Shown: piece by piece, positions 8,146 to 18,467 of the stretch
Layout: every line of letters starts with the position of its first letter
How positions within the stretch are numbered: position 1 is the first letter of the stretch
DNA from: Albugo candida
Taxonomy: Eukaryota; Oomycota; Peronosporomycetes; Albuginales
DNA: 64,000 nucleotides
Assembly: GCA_040437565.1 (NCBI GenBank)
Contig: JBDOQK010000048.1
Coordinates: forward strand, 186,001 to 250,000
Direction: 5' to 3'
Notes under the pieces: model-generated
The model's database searches: none
Seen by the model: only the letters and a program-made list of their open reading frames with translations
Told to the model about the DNA's origin: nothing
Position numbers and translations under genes: made by a program

Positions 8146-11100
8146 TCATGTGGACATTTCGTCATCATCGTGTTGCGACTGGGTAGTGTCCATTTCTTCC
8201 GAATTTCCATCCGATTCACTCGACTCGCTCATATCCTCTTCCTCGAATTTCACATTCTCAGCACTCAGCGACGATCGAAGCGATGTCTCCAACACTTCGG
8301 GCGAGAACTTTTCTCCTTTATTCCATATTTGCTGTAATGCGATGCTACAGCGACTCCCTGTTTCTTCATTCGCTTCCCGCACTTCTTGAAGCTTCAACAT
8401 TGCTTCATACCGCGCGTCCGAGTCGTACCCCATCTTATAATACGTCGTGTACGCTTCCTCGGCCTTGACGCGAATCGAAGCGTTCCAATGGGACTCAATA
8501 ACGCTCCAAAGTGCGTGTTTGATCACATCAAATGTCTTCTGTCCTAATTTCTCATACTGATTCATGATACGCGTACAAACAGCCGAATTGTACCAAGAAA
8601 TCGCCCGATCCGCAACTTGGAATTGAAAACTTGAAATACATTTTGAAATTCGATACGCCAACTTCATACCGTACTCTCCAAAATCGGTTTCTTCCAGAAC
8701 ATGTTCCAATAATTCTTCCAGTTCGACGATAAAAATCACTTCTTTGATCGAATTTCCCACTGGCCAATACTGCAGAATACCGCGCAGGATTGACCGAAAG
8801 AACTTATGGTGTTTGGCCACATACTGTACCATTGCATACATCAGCTGCTGGTGGTACGATAAGAATGCCGGTGAGCCATGAAGCGGAATCAAAGCCTTTT
8901 CCAGCATTNNNNNNNNNNNNNNNNNNNNNNNNNNNNNNNNNNNNNNNNNNNNNNNNNNNNNNNNNNNNNNNNNNNNNNNNNNNNNNNNNNNNNNNNNNNN
9001 NNNNNNNNGTCTTCTGTCCTAATTTCTCATACTGATTCATGATACGCGTACAAACAGCCGAATTGTACCAAGAAATCGCCCGATCCGCAACTTGGAATTG
9101 AAAACTTGAAATACATTTTGAAATTCGATACGCCAACTTCATACCGTACTCTCCAAAATCGGTTTCTTCCAGAACATGTTCCAATAATTCTTCCAATTCG
9201 ACGATAAAAATCACTTCTTTGATCGAATTTCCCACTGGCCAATACTGAAGAATACCGCGCAGGATCGACCGAAAGAACTTATGGTCTTTGGCCACATACT
9301 GTACCATTGCATACATTAGCTGCTGGTGGTACGATAAGAATGCCGGTGAGCCATGAAGCGGAATCAAAGCCTTTTCCAGCATTTGAACATGCTCCAATTT
9401 GACCGGACACGCGAATCCATTCACAATGCTGCCTAGAATCTCAAGTAATTCCGCGATTCCGTAATGATTGCCCGTCTCATATAAGAACTCGTACAGTTCA
9501 TTTGCAATTTCTGTTCGAATGCGCGCGCGCTGTTGCGTCAACGTGTAATACAATCGATGTAAACCATTCTTTACGAGTTGTCGTTCTTTGTGATTTGGCG
9601 ATTTACATAATGCGATGAAACGACTTGTGAATGTTTCTGAAAAAATACTTTTGCGAAGTGATTTGTCCAAATGATCCATTTGTTCCATAGTTTTCTCCAA
9701 GATATCATAACACGCTGTTAGGAGTCCCCAACTTTGATCTTCCAAGGTGTATTCCATCTTGACCGTATACGTTCCTTCAGTATCCATTGGATCCGTCAGT
9801 GTGTCGTCTACAAACACATTGCATGGCGCTAGTGACTGGAACGGTGGAAAAGGACGAAAAATCATTTTCTCAATCAGATAAATGAGCTCTTGGAACAATC
9901 GGATATCTTTTAGTACGTCTGGATATGTCTCGCAATATGCGTTCAGGTCGTACAGCGTTGTGAGTCGCTTTTCATTTTTTTCGAATCGATTCGTTGGAGA
10001 CATAAAGCGATCATTTGCTCGTGGGAGACAAAATGCGATTTTGTATCGAAAGTAAAACACGCGCTCATGCGGCATACAATCTTCCAACGCACACAAATGA
10101 CAACACAAATCCATCTGATCAGGCTGTACCAGGATTTCCTTGTAATCATTTGTGAGCGGAATCGATGCTGAAAGAATGCAAGACATCCAGGCTTCTCGAT
10201 CATGTGCATTTTTGGCCATCAAAAAGACCGAACGATATCCCTAAAAGACTATAAGAGGGTTGTGATACGATTGGTGAAGAGTGGGAACGCACAGGCAGAG
10301 AAATCTCAAAGCAGTTTTGCCGTTTGAAGCGCTGAAACTCGATCGTGGATACTTGCACATGCTACAAGGTGCACCTTTGAGAATTCATAATTTTAGAGAT
10401 GTAAATACGCACAAGTAGCGGAATGACAGCTCGAGGATACTTTTCATCGCCCATCTATCAAAACACGTGAGGATACAGCAGTTAAAATATGNNNNNNNNN
10501 NNNNNNNNNNNNNNNNNNNNNNNNNNNNNNNNNNNNNNNNNNNNNNNNNNNNNNNNNNNNNNNNNNNNNNNNNNNNNNNNNNNNNNNNNNNCATGCGGCA
10601 TACAATCTTCCAACGCACACAAATGACAACACAAATCCATCTGATCAGGCTGTACCAAGATTTCCTTGTAATCATTTGTGAGCGGAATCGATGCTGAAAG
10701 AATGCAAGACATCCAAGCTTCTCGATCATGTGCATTTTTGGCCATCAAAAAGACCGAACGATATCCCTAAAAGACTATAAGAAAGTTGTGATACGACCGG
10801 TGAAGAGTGGGAACGCACAGGCAGAGAAATCTCAAAGCAGTTTTGCCGTTTGAAGCGCGGAAACTCGATCGTGGATACTTGCACATGCTACAAGGTGCAC
10901 CTTTGAGAATTCATAATTTCAGAGATGTAAATACGCACAAGTAGCGGAATAACAGCTCGAGGATACTTTTCATCGCCCATCTATCAAAACACGTGAGGAT
11001 ACAGCAGTTAAAATATGGTGGCCCAAATGTACCGAACTAATAGCGTAGTAGAACAAGCATTGCCCTCTGAGAATCATCCGTCGCTTTTTCCATGTTTTGA

Positions 11101-11641
11101 AATGATTTGTTTGCTTACTTAATACGCTCGAACGGATACTTGAGCGAGCAAAATCTTCCAAGTAATTCACAGCTCTCCCTAAGGTTGCTAGCGGTGTTGT
11201 GCTGAATGGAATACTTAGCGATGGACGTTTGGAAGAAAGCAGCACATTTGATGGACATGTCAATGAATCTTCTTTACACGTAATCCCATTTCGATCCTCA
11301 CAACTATTACACGCTTCTACTCGAGGCTCGAAGTCCTCCTTCTCCAGCAATGAGCCGGTACCAGGAGTGGTCTTGACGCTTAATGGTGTCATTTCGTCAC
11401 GCATTCGAAAGTCTGCTTGCGCTTCCTCCATTTCATTCCTTCGGGACTGTCGATGTCGACGCGTAACTCGGCTAAGTACGCTTCCTTCTTTATTCATGGA
11501 CCGTCCAATACGAGCTCGATACGATTCATGGGACGTTTTCCGGCTTGGTTCTGCGTCATTACCACTTGATCCAATTGTGTTATGATACAAAGTTCGAAAA
11601 AAGCTACGATCGGATGGTGATTTGGCTGTTTTAGGAGCCAT
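8146..11641 (-). CDS. PH domain fused to PP2A B56-type regulatory subunit (4 exons, spans two gaps)
   Basis: Exon 1 is 11641-11033, encoding a basic Ser/Arg-rich N-terminus and the first PH strands (HFKTWKKRRMILRG). Three GT-AG introns, all phase 0, follow at 10981-11032, 10888-10938 and 10767-10818. They join small exons for the PH middle (KYPRAVIPL; RQNCFEISL) to the final PH helix (AHDREAWMSCIL). The same uninterrupted frame then continues into a B56/B' HEAT-repeat subunit with YETGNHYGIAELLEILGS, KYWP-like QYWPVGNSIKEV and FQVADRA. B56 subunits direct the PP2A catalytic core to substrates; the PH domain would add membrane or partner targeting (inference). Two gaps (8909-9008, 10492-10591) are flanked by duplicated sequence. 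With one copy of each removed, the frame is exact and gives about 779 residues. The C-terminal tail is acidic. Confidence 0.87.
8534..9383. repeat. Contig-overlap duplication around gap 8909-9008
   Basis: 8534-8908 recurs at 9009-9383 (375 nt, offset 475) with 5 single-base differences by my count. It lies inside the B56 gene. Dropping one copy restores the reading frame, so this is an unmerged overlap, probably of two alleles. Confidence 0.93.
10767..10818 (-). other. Intron 3 of PH-B56 gene
   Basis: A 52-nt intron on the minus strand, GTGCGT donor and TTTTAG acceptor, phase 0. Splicing joins the CFEISL strand to GYRSVFLMAK, restoring the PH core. A second copy lies left of the gap because of the contig overlap. 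Confidence 0.8.
10888..10938 (-). other. Intron 2 of PH-B56 gene
   Basis: A 51-nt intron, GTGCGT donor and CTTGTAG acceptor, phase 0. It joins RAVIPLL to HVQVSTIEF inside the PH domain. Confidence 0.78.
10981..11032 (-). other. Intron 1 of PH-B56 gene
   Basis: A 52-nt intron, GTACAT donor and GATAG acceptor, phase 0. It joins LFYYAISS to MGDEKYPRAV. Without it the frame ends in a stop 4 codons past the acceptor site, which is why the first exon looks like a separate 223-codon gene. Confidence 0.82.
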
Positions 11642-12345
11642 TGATTGTGCAGAGAGCTACAATACTGAAAAGTTGGAGAATGGAAACAGAATGATTTGAC
11701 GTAAATTACAAAAAAGTGATTTGTCAGGATCCTTAATTAGCCAATCGCATTTGCGCTTATATTTTATAGTATACGGATTGGATGAAATTCCATCTAACAC
11801 GACCTGAACACTTTTCAGTGACGTAAAGACTTCTCCTCATCGGTATACCGAGAGGCAACCAGTACACGTCGATCATCCGGTCACGTTTCGCGCAAAAGCG
11901 CGTCATAAATGCATTTTCAAACATCGAGCAGGGTACATTACACACCCATTCAAGTTCACACAACTCGGCTGCAACTGCGACAGCCTAATCATTCGCTCTG
12001 TAAAAAACACACAAAATAAACCCTAAAAGCCATCAACAGTACACATTTTTCACATTCATTCTCTATAGAGCACAAACTGTTTTTCTGTCACAGAAAAAAG
12101 AGTCTGAAATGCGCGGAAGATCCATTTACAGCGGCAACAAAGCATCCTCTATTTTCTAATATATATATTCAGCACAGCGACGCTTGACTCTCTCCCATGT
12201 ATTTAAACCTCAATCTTACATATCCCCTTATCTTTACAGCCAACATTCTGGCTCTAGGGTTTATAAGCAGTCAAACCAAAAGCCAGTCCGCGAATGATAT
12301 CACTTCCACAAAACAACTTTTCTGTCCGATCGTCATCCCAACACA
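11642..12345. other. Divergent intergenic region
   Basis: About 700 nt between the divergent PH-B56 and PDZ genes; it must hold both promoters. I recognise no further gene. A short AT run (TATATATA) occurs near 12160. Confidence 0.5.
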
Positions 12346-13725
12346 ATGCTTTGTCTCGGTAAGAAGAAGACATCATCGTCTTCCTTGACCGACATGCAAG
12401 ATTACATCATAAAGTGGGAAGCTGGTCCGCTTGGAATCACACTTCGCCCCGAGCTCGGTCTCGAACTTCCACCTGTTGTGTACCAAATTTTGGACGAGAA
12501 TTCAATCGCTCGTCTCTCTGGTGTGCTGGTCGGCGATCTACTTATCAGTATCAATGGGAAGAAAACCAGTGCCATTGGATTTGATCGCTCGGTGGCTCGA
12601 TTGTATCGCGAAAAACTCCCAATGCTTTTACATTTTCGATCGCCATTAAAAAATAGTTTGGAAGGTCAGCTCAAACTACCAGGAATTTGGCGACAACGAC
12701 ATCTTTCTTTTGATGGATTTACCAATGGAGGCCAGATGCCAATTTTAGAAGACTGGAATTCCACAGCTGAATCCATGACTGCAAGTGATTCTGTTCGAAC
12801 ATCCACACCCATTAGAAAAGCTCCAGTTGCAATGCATATACCAACAGATCTCTGTCAATTAGTCGAGAAACGAAAGTTATCCGATATGGATTACATCTCC
12901 GGAAATGTTGTGCAGTCGGACGATAAACTCCAACGCGGCTTTCGCTTGGATCAAATCAAATCGGCTTCGGGTCGAGCGCGAGAAAGACGAAAACACAAGC
13001 CTGTCAAAGTATATCGAGCTGTATGGCGGTCAGGGAATCTCGGCATCTCTTTTGTTGCCGATAATTTCAACCAGGCTGTTGTGCATTCTATCCCGGAAGA
13101 ATCTAATTTACAGGATCGAGGCGAAGGAATGGATCGAATTGAAGTCGGTGATATTCTCGTTAGAATTAATTCACAAAATACCAAATCATTGGGTTTCGAC
13201 AACACACTTCGATGTCTCCAAACAATGGAAAGACCTCTTAATCTGAGATTCAGAAAAATATCAAAAACACATCCAGCATCCTCGACTTCAGCCGAGTCAA
13301 CTTCTCTCGGCTCAGAACGCTCCCGAACTGATCAGTCAGAAGAGGAGCACGTATCGGTGACACCTGTGAAGTCACCTCTCGAAATTCGGCGAGTATCAGC
13401 ACAAAAGACATTGCTGGAAAATACAGTTAAAACCGCCCCGCGATTGCTTACCTCACGAACGTTTTCAGCTTCCAGCCAGCTCTCCTTTACAGCTTCCATG
13501 ATGATCGTAGCCAAAAGCAGTAATAAACCCATCGAAGATGTTGAATTCGCTGGTGTCCCTCTTCTTCGTATTAAAGAAGAATCCGTACAAGCACAATTAC
13601 TCAAAGTATATGCAAAAGCGTGTCTTGCGAGCAGTCAGACGTCTCAACGACCCAAAAGACCATCCAAAACGATGCAAGTAAACAGTGTGATTCCTATTTC
13701 GGAGAATCATACAAATAAACAGTGA
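12346..13725 (+). CDS. Two-PDZ-domain protein
   Basis: A 459-residue intronless ORF. PDZ 1 (about residues 23-105) has the carboxylate-binding loop GPLGITL, preceded by KWEA, and the later GDLLISINGK turn. PDZ 2 (about 224-305) has GNLGISF and VGDILVRINSQ. The rest is low-complexity Ser/Thr-rich sequence. PDZ domains bind C-terminal peptides, so this is probably a scaffold. The cysteine and lysines at the N-terminus (MLCLGKKK) could allow S-acylation at the membrane (speculative). The PDZ loops resemble those of the gene at 16955-20755 (WxxGPLG, then LRP), so the two are likely paralogues. The start is the only ATG ahead of PDZ 1 in good context. Confidence 0.85.
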   Translation: MLCLGKKKTSSSSLTDMQDYIIKWEAGPLGITLRPELGLELPPVVYQILDENSIARLSGVLVGDLLISINGKKTSAIGFDRSVARLYREKLPMLLHFRSPLKNSLEGQLKLPGIWRQRHLSFDGFTNGGQMPILEDWNSTAESMTASDSVRTSTPIRKAPVAMHIPTDLCQLVEKRKLSDMDYISGNVVQSDDKLQRGFRLDQIKSASGRARERRKHKPVKVYRAVWRSGNLGISFVADNFNQAVVHSIPEESNLQDRGEGMDRIEVGDILVRINSQNTKSLGFDNTLRCLQTMERPLNLRFRKISKTHPASSTSAESTSLGSERSRTDQSEEEHVSVTPVKSPLEIRRVSAQKTLLENTVKTAPRLLTSRTFSASSQLSFTASMMIVAKSSNKPIEDVEFAGVPLLRIKEESVQAQLLKVYAKACLASSQTSQRPKRPSKTMQVNSVIPISENHTNKQ

Positions 13726-13770
13726 AACCAACAAACACAACTCTCAGTAACATATCTCAATATATTGTCT

Positions 13771-15856
13771 TTATCGTTCGAAATGGCCATCAAAACCCAC
13801 AAATCCTGCGAGAAGAAACACGTGAAAATACGACTTCTTTTCGATTTTGGAGCACCAATTCCAAGCGCTTGTGAGTCGTCCATCAATGCATGATCCAGCG
13901 TCAAAGAAATTATCCGCGCCGCTTCCGTCAAAACCGTGTTTGAAAAAATCACTCAGAATCAATTTTTGGAGAGCGTTGGCACCACCATAGGAGTCGGAAA
14001 TGAAAGCTTTGGTCTCATTTTGCTGCGATAACGCTGGAATTTCTTCGATTGTGCGTACGATGGGAGTCAGAATGCGTGCAACTTGAGTGTACTTATCGAT
14101 GAACAAAAGAGCATTGGGAACGTTATGGTCGCCGAGATGCACTACAGACGACCCGACCCAATGCGGATGCTTGGCTCGCAATTTCTGAAGGATACTGTGC
14201 ATCATTTTGGACGTTTTAGGCGCTATTTGCATGCGTTGAAGCCCCTGACCGGTATCTCGAAGTCGATAAGAAACACCTCCCAACAGATCGTCTTCCACAG
14301 AACGCCATAAACGCAACATTTCCATTGTGATTAAATGCCATAATTGCAGCGATTGTTGCACGTATTCGTATTGTGTTGCATGATTGTGACTCAAACGAGC
14401 ACCATTACGTCCCGCTCGAATTTCAAGACTAAATCCAATCTCTGGTCGAGTTGCATCGAAAAACGTCGATAGAAAATGAAGCATTTTGGTAATTGGCGAT
14501 GTATTTGCACTTAAATGTGAATTGTAATCGTCTATGGACGCCACACATCGTCGAATGTCGGCTTCGGACAGCGTTTCAGAAGTGTATTGATCGATTAATT
14601 CGTTTNNNNNNNNNNNNNNNNNNNNNNNNNNNNNNNNNNNNNNNNNNNNNNNNNNNNNNNNNNNNNNNNNNNNNNNNNNNNNNNNNNNNNNNNNNNNNNN
14701 NNNNNATTGTGATTAAATGCCATAATTGCAGCGATTGTTGCACGTATTCGTATTGTGTTGCATGATTGTGACTCAAACGAGCACCATTACGTCCCGCTCG
14801 AATTTCAAGACTAAATCCAATCTCTGGTCGAGTTGCATCGAAAAACGTCGATAGAAAATGAAGCATTTTGGTAATTGGCGATGTATTTGCACTTAAATGT
14901 GAATTGTAATCGTCTATGGACGCCACACATCGTCGAATGTCGGCTTCGGACAGCGTTTCAGAAGTGTATTGATCGATTAATTCGTTTGAAGCCGCGAGCT
15001 TTTTGGACCGATCTGATGCGAGTACGGATGTGGAAATACAAAGACGAGGGTCCTGCAATAGGGAGAGCGCGTTTTTTTCTTCCAAAAGTGAGAAAACCGT
15101 CTGAATCAGCCGAATGCATGAGAAATTGGTCTGTTCCCGGATATGATTCAGAGTCGAATCTTGTAGCAAATAAATCATTTTTCCGTAGTTTTCTCGCATG
15201 CGTGCTGAGAGTAGATACAGTTAATGGTGTTGATTATGTCAATGGAAGCATAACAGACCTGGATTCATCATTTTATAGCGTCTTCCGACCTCGAATATTT
15301 CTTGGAATAATTTCGCATTTGCTTCAAGCAGTTTGTTTTCGACCAATCGTTTGCCTGATGGAAAATTATCAACCAGTACCATTCCAGATACCGTGCTGAG
15401 CATATCGATCAGTTCTGACAGGACACGTTTGGTTGCGGAGCGGTAGGATAGGACATCGACTTTGTCGGTGTATTCACTTGCGGAGAGGGATGCGTCTAGT
15501 ATTTGGAATAATGAGCGCTCATGCGCATCGAGTCGTAGCGGAATGCATTCTGCATCGTGGAGCAAAAAAGACTCGTACTCAGGCTCAACAATGCATTCAG
15601 TGTGAATGGAAACGTCTCCTTTGGGTGTGGCTGTGTCAAATGGACTGCTACTTCTCATAATTCGACTGGACGCAAGTTTGACCGATTCAATCGATGCGTT
15701 TTGAAGCTTTAATGTGTCTTTCTGGTGATGCAATCGTGATCCTGAATGATGCTGATTCTCGTAACATAATTCGCAGTACACGTCGTCGCAATCACGGCAC
15801 TTGTACAGAGCTTCCGTGTCGTCACATTCGACACAATACAAAAGCGTTAATTCCAT
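13771..15856 (-). CDS. B-box zinc finger protein with DUF2009 (UPF0652) domain, 2 exons
   Basis: Exon 1 (15856-15259) encodes a B-box-type finger at residues 8-46 (CVECDDTEA, CRDCDD, CELCYENQHH, HH). It ends in VGRRYKMMNP. A 54-nt intron (15205-15258, GTCTGT to TCTCAG, phase 1) leads to MRENYGKMIYLLQDS. The DUF2009 core includes SSVVHLGDHNVPNALLF and DKYTQVARIL. With the overlap around gap 14606-14705 collapsed, the frame is exact at 549 residues. DUF2009 proteins are widespread in eukaryotes but of unknown function; the B-box suggests a protein-protein or ubiquitin-related role. The 3' end is convergent with the first PDZ gene, 45 nt away. Confidence 0.85.
14324..14987. repeat. Contig-overlap duplication around gap 14606-14705
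   Basis: 14324-14605 recurs at 14706-14987 (282 nt, offset 382), apparently identical. Inside the DUF2009 gene. Confidence 0.92.
15205..15258 (-). other. Intron of DUF2009 gene
   Basis: A 54-nt GT-AG intron, phase 1. Joining across it gives NPARMRENYGK, which restores the conserved family sequence interrupted by a stop in the genomic frame. Confidence 0.85.
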
Positions 15857-16057
15857 GCGAACGTATCTCTAATTACGAATGGGAATTAAGAATCGTATTT
15901 TTTAAGTTCGAAACGCTAACATGCAAATGTATTGATATTCTACCAAGCGCTTCAATGCGAAAACTCAATTTGAATGCTCGCTAGTCGCTCAAAAGATGAG
16001 TAATGTACCCCATCTGACGTTTCCCTCTATACGTAGCTCGGTGTACGCAAAAAGCTC

Positions 16058-16545
16058 TTAGATATCATTGAAATCGAACCCAATATCATCTTCATCGGCA
16101 TCCATCGATAGATCCATTGTGGTTTCATTAATACGTGCGGATTCCGGAAGCTCCCCGTACGCTTTGAGACTTCGAGCTTCGTCGGCGTTGTACTTGTGAA
16201 TGATATCTACTTTTCCATCTTGATACTCGCGAAGACTGACCAAAATGATATCACCGGCACCCACCCATACTTTTTTCCGCATTTTCCCTCGAATATGACC
16301 CAAGCGAGTCACACCGTCAAAGCAGTACGCTTCCAATCGGCCATTTCCCAGCATTCGTACCACTTGTGCGTACTCTAATTGGTGCAGAAACAGCAGTTAA
16401 TACGGAAGTTTCAGCAGCGAGTACAATGTGAAGAAAATAACTTGCGTTGTCCATCTTCTTTAAATTCTAATTCCCGCTTATTTTCTTCATTATCATTCTT
16501 CCCACGTCGACGATTTTTTCCTCCTTTACCTTTATTTTTGGGCAT
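16058..16545 (-). CDS. Translation initiation factor eIF1A, 2 exons
   Basis: Exon 1 (16545-16446) starts [16 protein letters not shown] and runs to KEDGQ. Exon 2 (16374-16058) continues [16 protein letters not shown] through the OB fold to an acidic tail ending DFNDI. Length is 138 residues, close to the usual 143-148. eIF1A works in the 43S complex in scanning and start-codon choice. The intron at 16375-16445 (71 nt) has no GT donor that keeps the frame; a GC donor (GCAAGT) with a TTAG acceptor does, giving KEDGQQYAQV where most homologues have KEDGQEYAQV. Confidence 0.95.
16375..16445 (-). other. Probable GC-AG intron of eIF1A
   Basis: A 71-nt intron, phase 1, donor GCAAGT (a GC-AG consensus) and acceptor AATTAG. 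No GT site near the exon end preserves the reading frame. Confidence 0.75.
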
Positions 16546-16931
16546 TTCTCAACGTCCCAACAAGTAAAGACCAATGATTTCAAGCCTCTGCGCGTACACT
16601 CGTGCAACCGTTCCTCTTTTCACCCAATCAGAAGCATTAAAGACGCCGCCTCTTTTCAGACGACTACGTACCTTCCTACAACCCAATAGCAGGTTGCATT
16701 GCAGCATCTCGGATTCCACGCGATTTCACCGCACACGCCATCCTCAACATATATCCTGCTGCCACATACTCTCATTATTTTAAAACATACTATCCTTGAC
16801 CTGTTCTCTAAACTATTTCCTGACCTCTTGATCTTCTGCGGTTACCCCAAGGTAACGCGAATGTACACAATCACCATTCGCGAGATTCTTTTATGTGCCT
16901 TCCGTTGATTCCACAGCCGAGAACTCGCGTG

Positions 16932-18467
16932 CTTACGACCTAAAAAACGTGTCAATGGAGTACGAACTCATGTGGGGTGAAGGTCCATTAGGCCTGACAC
17001 TCCGTCCCGATCTTGGCGAAGACATGCCGCCCGTTGTAGGACGAATCACACGCATCAATTCCGCTGCTGCCATTGCCAAAGTCGCTGAAGGACACATGCT
17101 CGTCAGTATAAACGGAGTCGATACCGCCAGAAAAGGGTACGATCACGTTGTCGATATGCTCCAAAAAGTGGCCCGTCCGGCTACGTTACGTTTTCGCGTC
17201 CCGCGCGGTTACACTCCACTTCCTCGACCTTCTCCTGGCCCTTCAGCAGCTCCTGACGCGCTCCCGTCGACCAATGACCCCTCCACGCTAAGAAGATCCA
17301 CCTCCTCTATCCCTTACGCCAATCCGCGGTCCAAAAGAGAACAATATACGATCGTTTGGACCGAAGGACCGCTGGGTATGATCCTCCGACCTGACGATGA
17401 CGATTGCCACATTCCGTGCATTCGAAAGATTACTGGAAAAGGAGTTGGAACAGGAATGGATAAAGCAAATGTTGGTGATGTCTTAGTCGCTGTCAATGGG
17501 CAAGAGACAAAAACGCTGGGATTTCGACGGACGATATCGTTATTAAAGACTATACGGAAGCCCGCTGTGTTGAAGTTTAAACGGATGAGAAGAAGAATAT
17601 CAAGAAAACGATCGTCGCGAGAGGATGCTCTATCGGATGTCCTCCATTTNNNNNNNNNNNNNNNNNNNNNNNNNNNNNNNNNNNNNNNNNNNNNNNNNNN
17701 NNNNNNNNNNNNNNNNNNNNNNNNNNNNNNNNNNNNNNNNNNNNNNNNNCTTACGACCTAAAAAACGTGTCAATGGAGTACGAACTCATGTGGGGTGAAG
17801 GTCCATTAGGCCTGACACTCCGTCCCGATCTTGGCGAAGACATGCCGCCCGTTGTAGGACGAATCACACGCATCAATTCCGCTGCTGCCATTGCCAAAGT
17901 CGCTGAAGGACACATGCTCGTCAGTATAAACGGAGTCGATACCGCCAGAAAAGGGTACGATCACGTTGTCGATATGCTCCAAAAAGTGGCCCGTCCGGCT
18001 ACGTTACGTTTTCGCGTCCCGCGCGGTTACACTCCACTTCCTCGACCTTCTCCTGGCCCTTCAGCAGCTCCTGACGCGCTCCCGTCGACCAATGACCCCT
18101 CCACGCTAAGAAGATCCACCTCCTCTATCCCTTACGCCAATCCGCGGTCCAAAAGAGAACAATATACGATCGTTTGGACCGAAGGACCGCTGGGTATGAT
18201 CCTCCGACCTGACGATGACGATTGCCACATTCCGTGCATTCGAAAGATTACTGGAAAAGGAGTTGGAACAGGAATGGATAAAGCAAATGTTGGTGATGTC
18301 TTAGTCGCTGTCAATGGGCAAGAGACAAAAACGCTGGGATTTCGACGGACGATATCGTTATTAAAGACTATACGGAAGCCCGCTGTGTTGAAGTTTAAAC
18401 GGATGAGAAGAAGAATATCAAGAAAACGATCGTCGCGAGAGGATGCTCTATCGGATGTCCTCCATTT
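16932..18467. repeat. Contig-overlap duplication around gap 17650-17749
   Basis: 16932-17649 recurs at 17750-18467 (718 nt, offset 818), apparently identical. It doubles PDZ 1 and PDZ 2 of the scaffold gene in the raw assembly. Confidence 0.94.

Larger units (their letters stand above)
10066..11017. repeat. Contig-overlap duplication around gap 10492-10591
   Basis: 10066-10491 recurs at 10592-11017 (426 nt, offset 526) with about 9 single-base differences. It covers the PH-domain exons and introns of the PH-B56 gene. Confidence 0.93.

Noticed and set aside
10130-10180. CHxC-type effector motif (CHLC) in the PH-B56 protein
   Set aside because: It is far from any signal peptide, inside a cytosolic domain linker; chance match.
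10970-11641. Stand-alone 223-codon Ser/Arg-rich gene
   Set aside because: It ends four codons after an intron acceptor, with a PH domain cut off mid-fold; it is exon 1 of the PH-B56 gene.
16955-18467. Five tandem PDZ domains with perfect DNA identity
   Set aside because: The repeated 718 nt are identical and meet at a 100-N gap; this is a contig overlap, not a gene-internal duplication.
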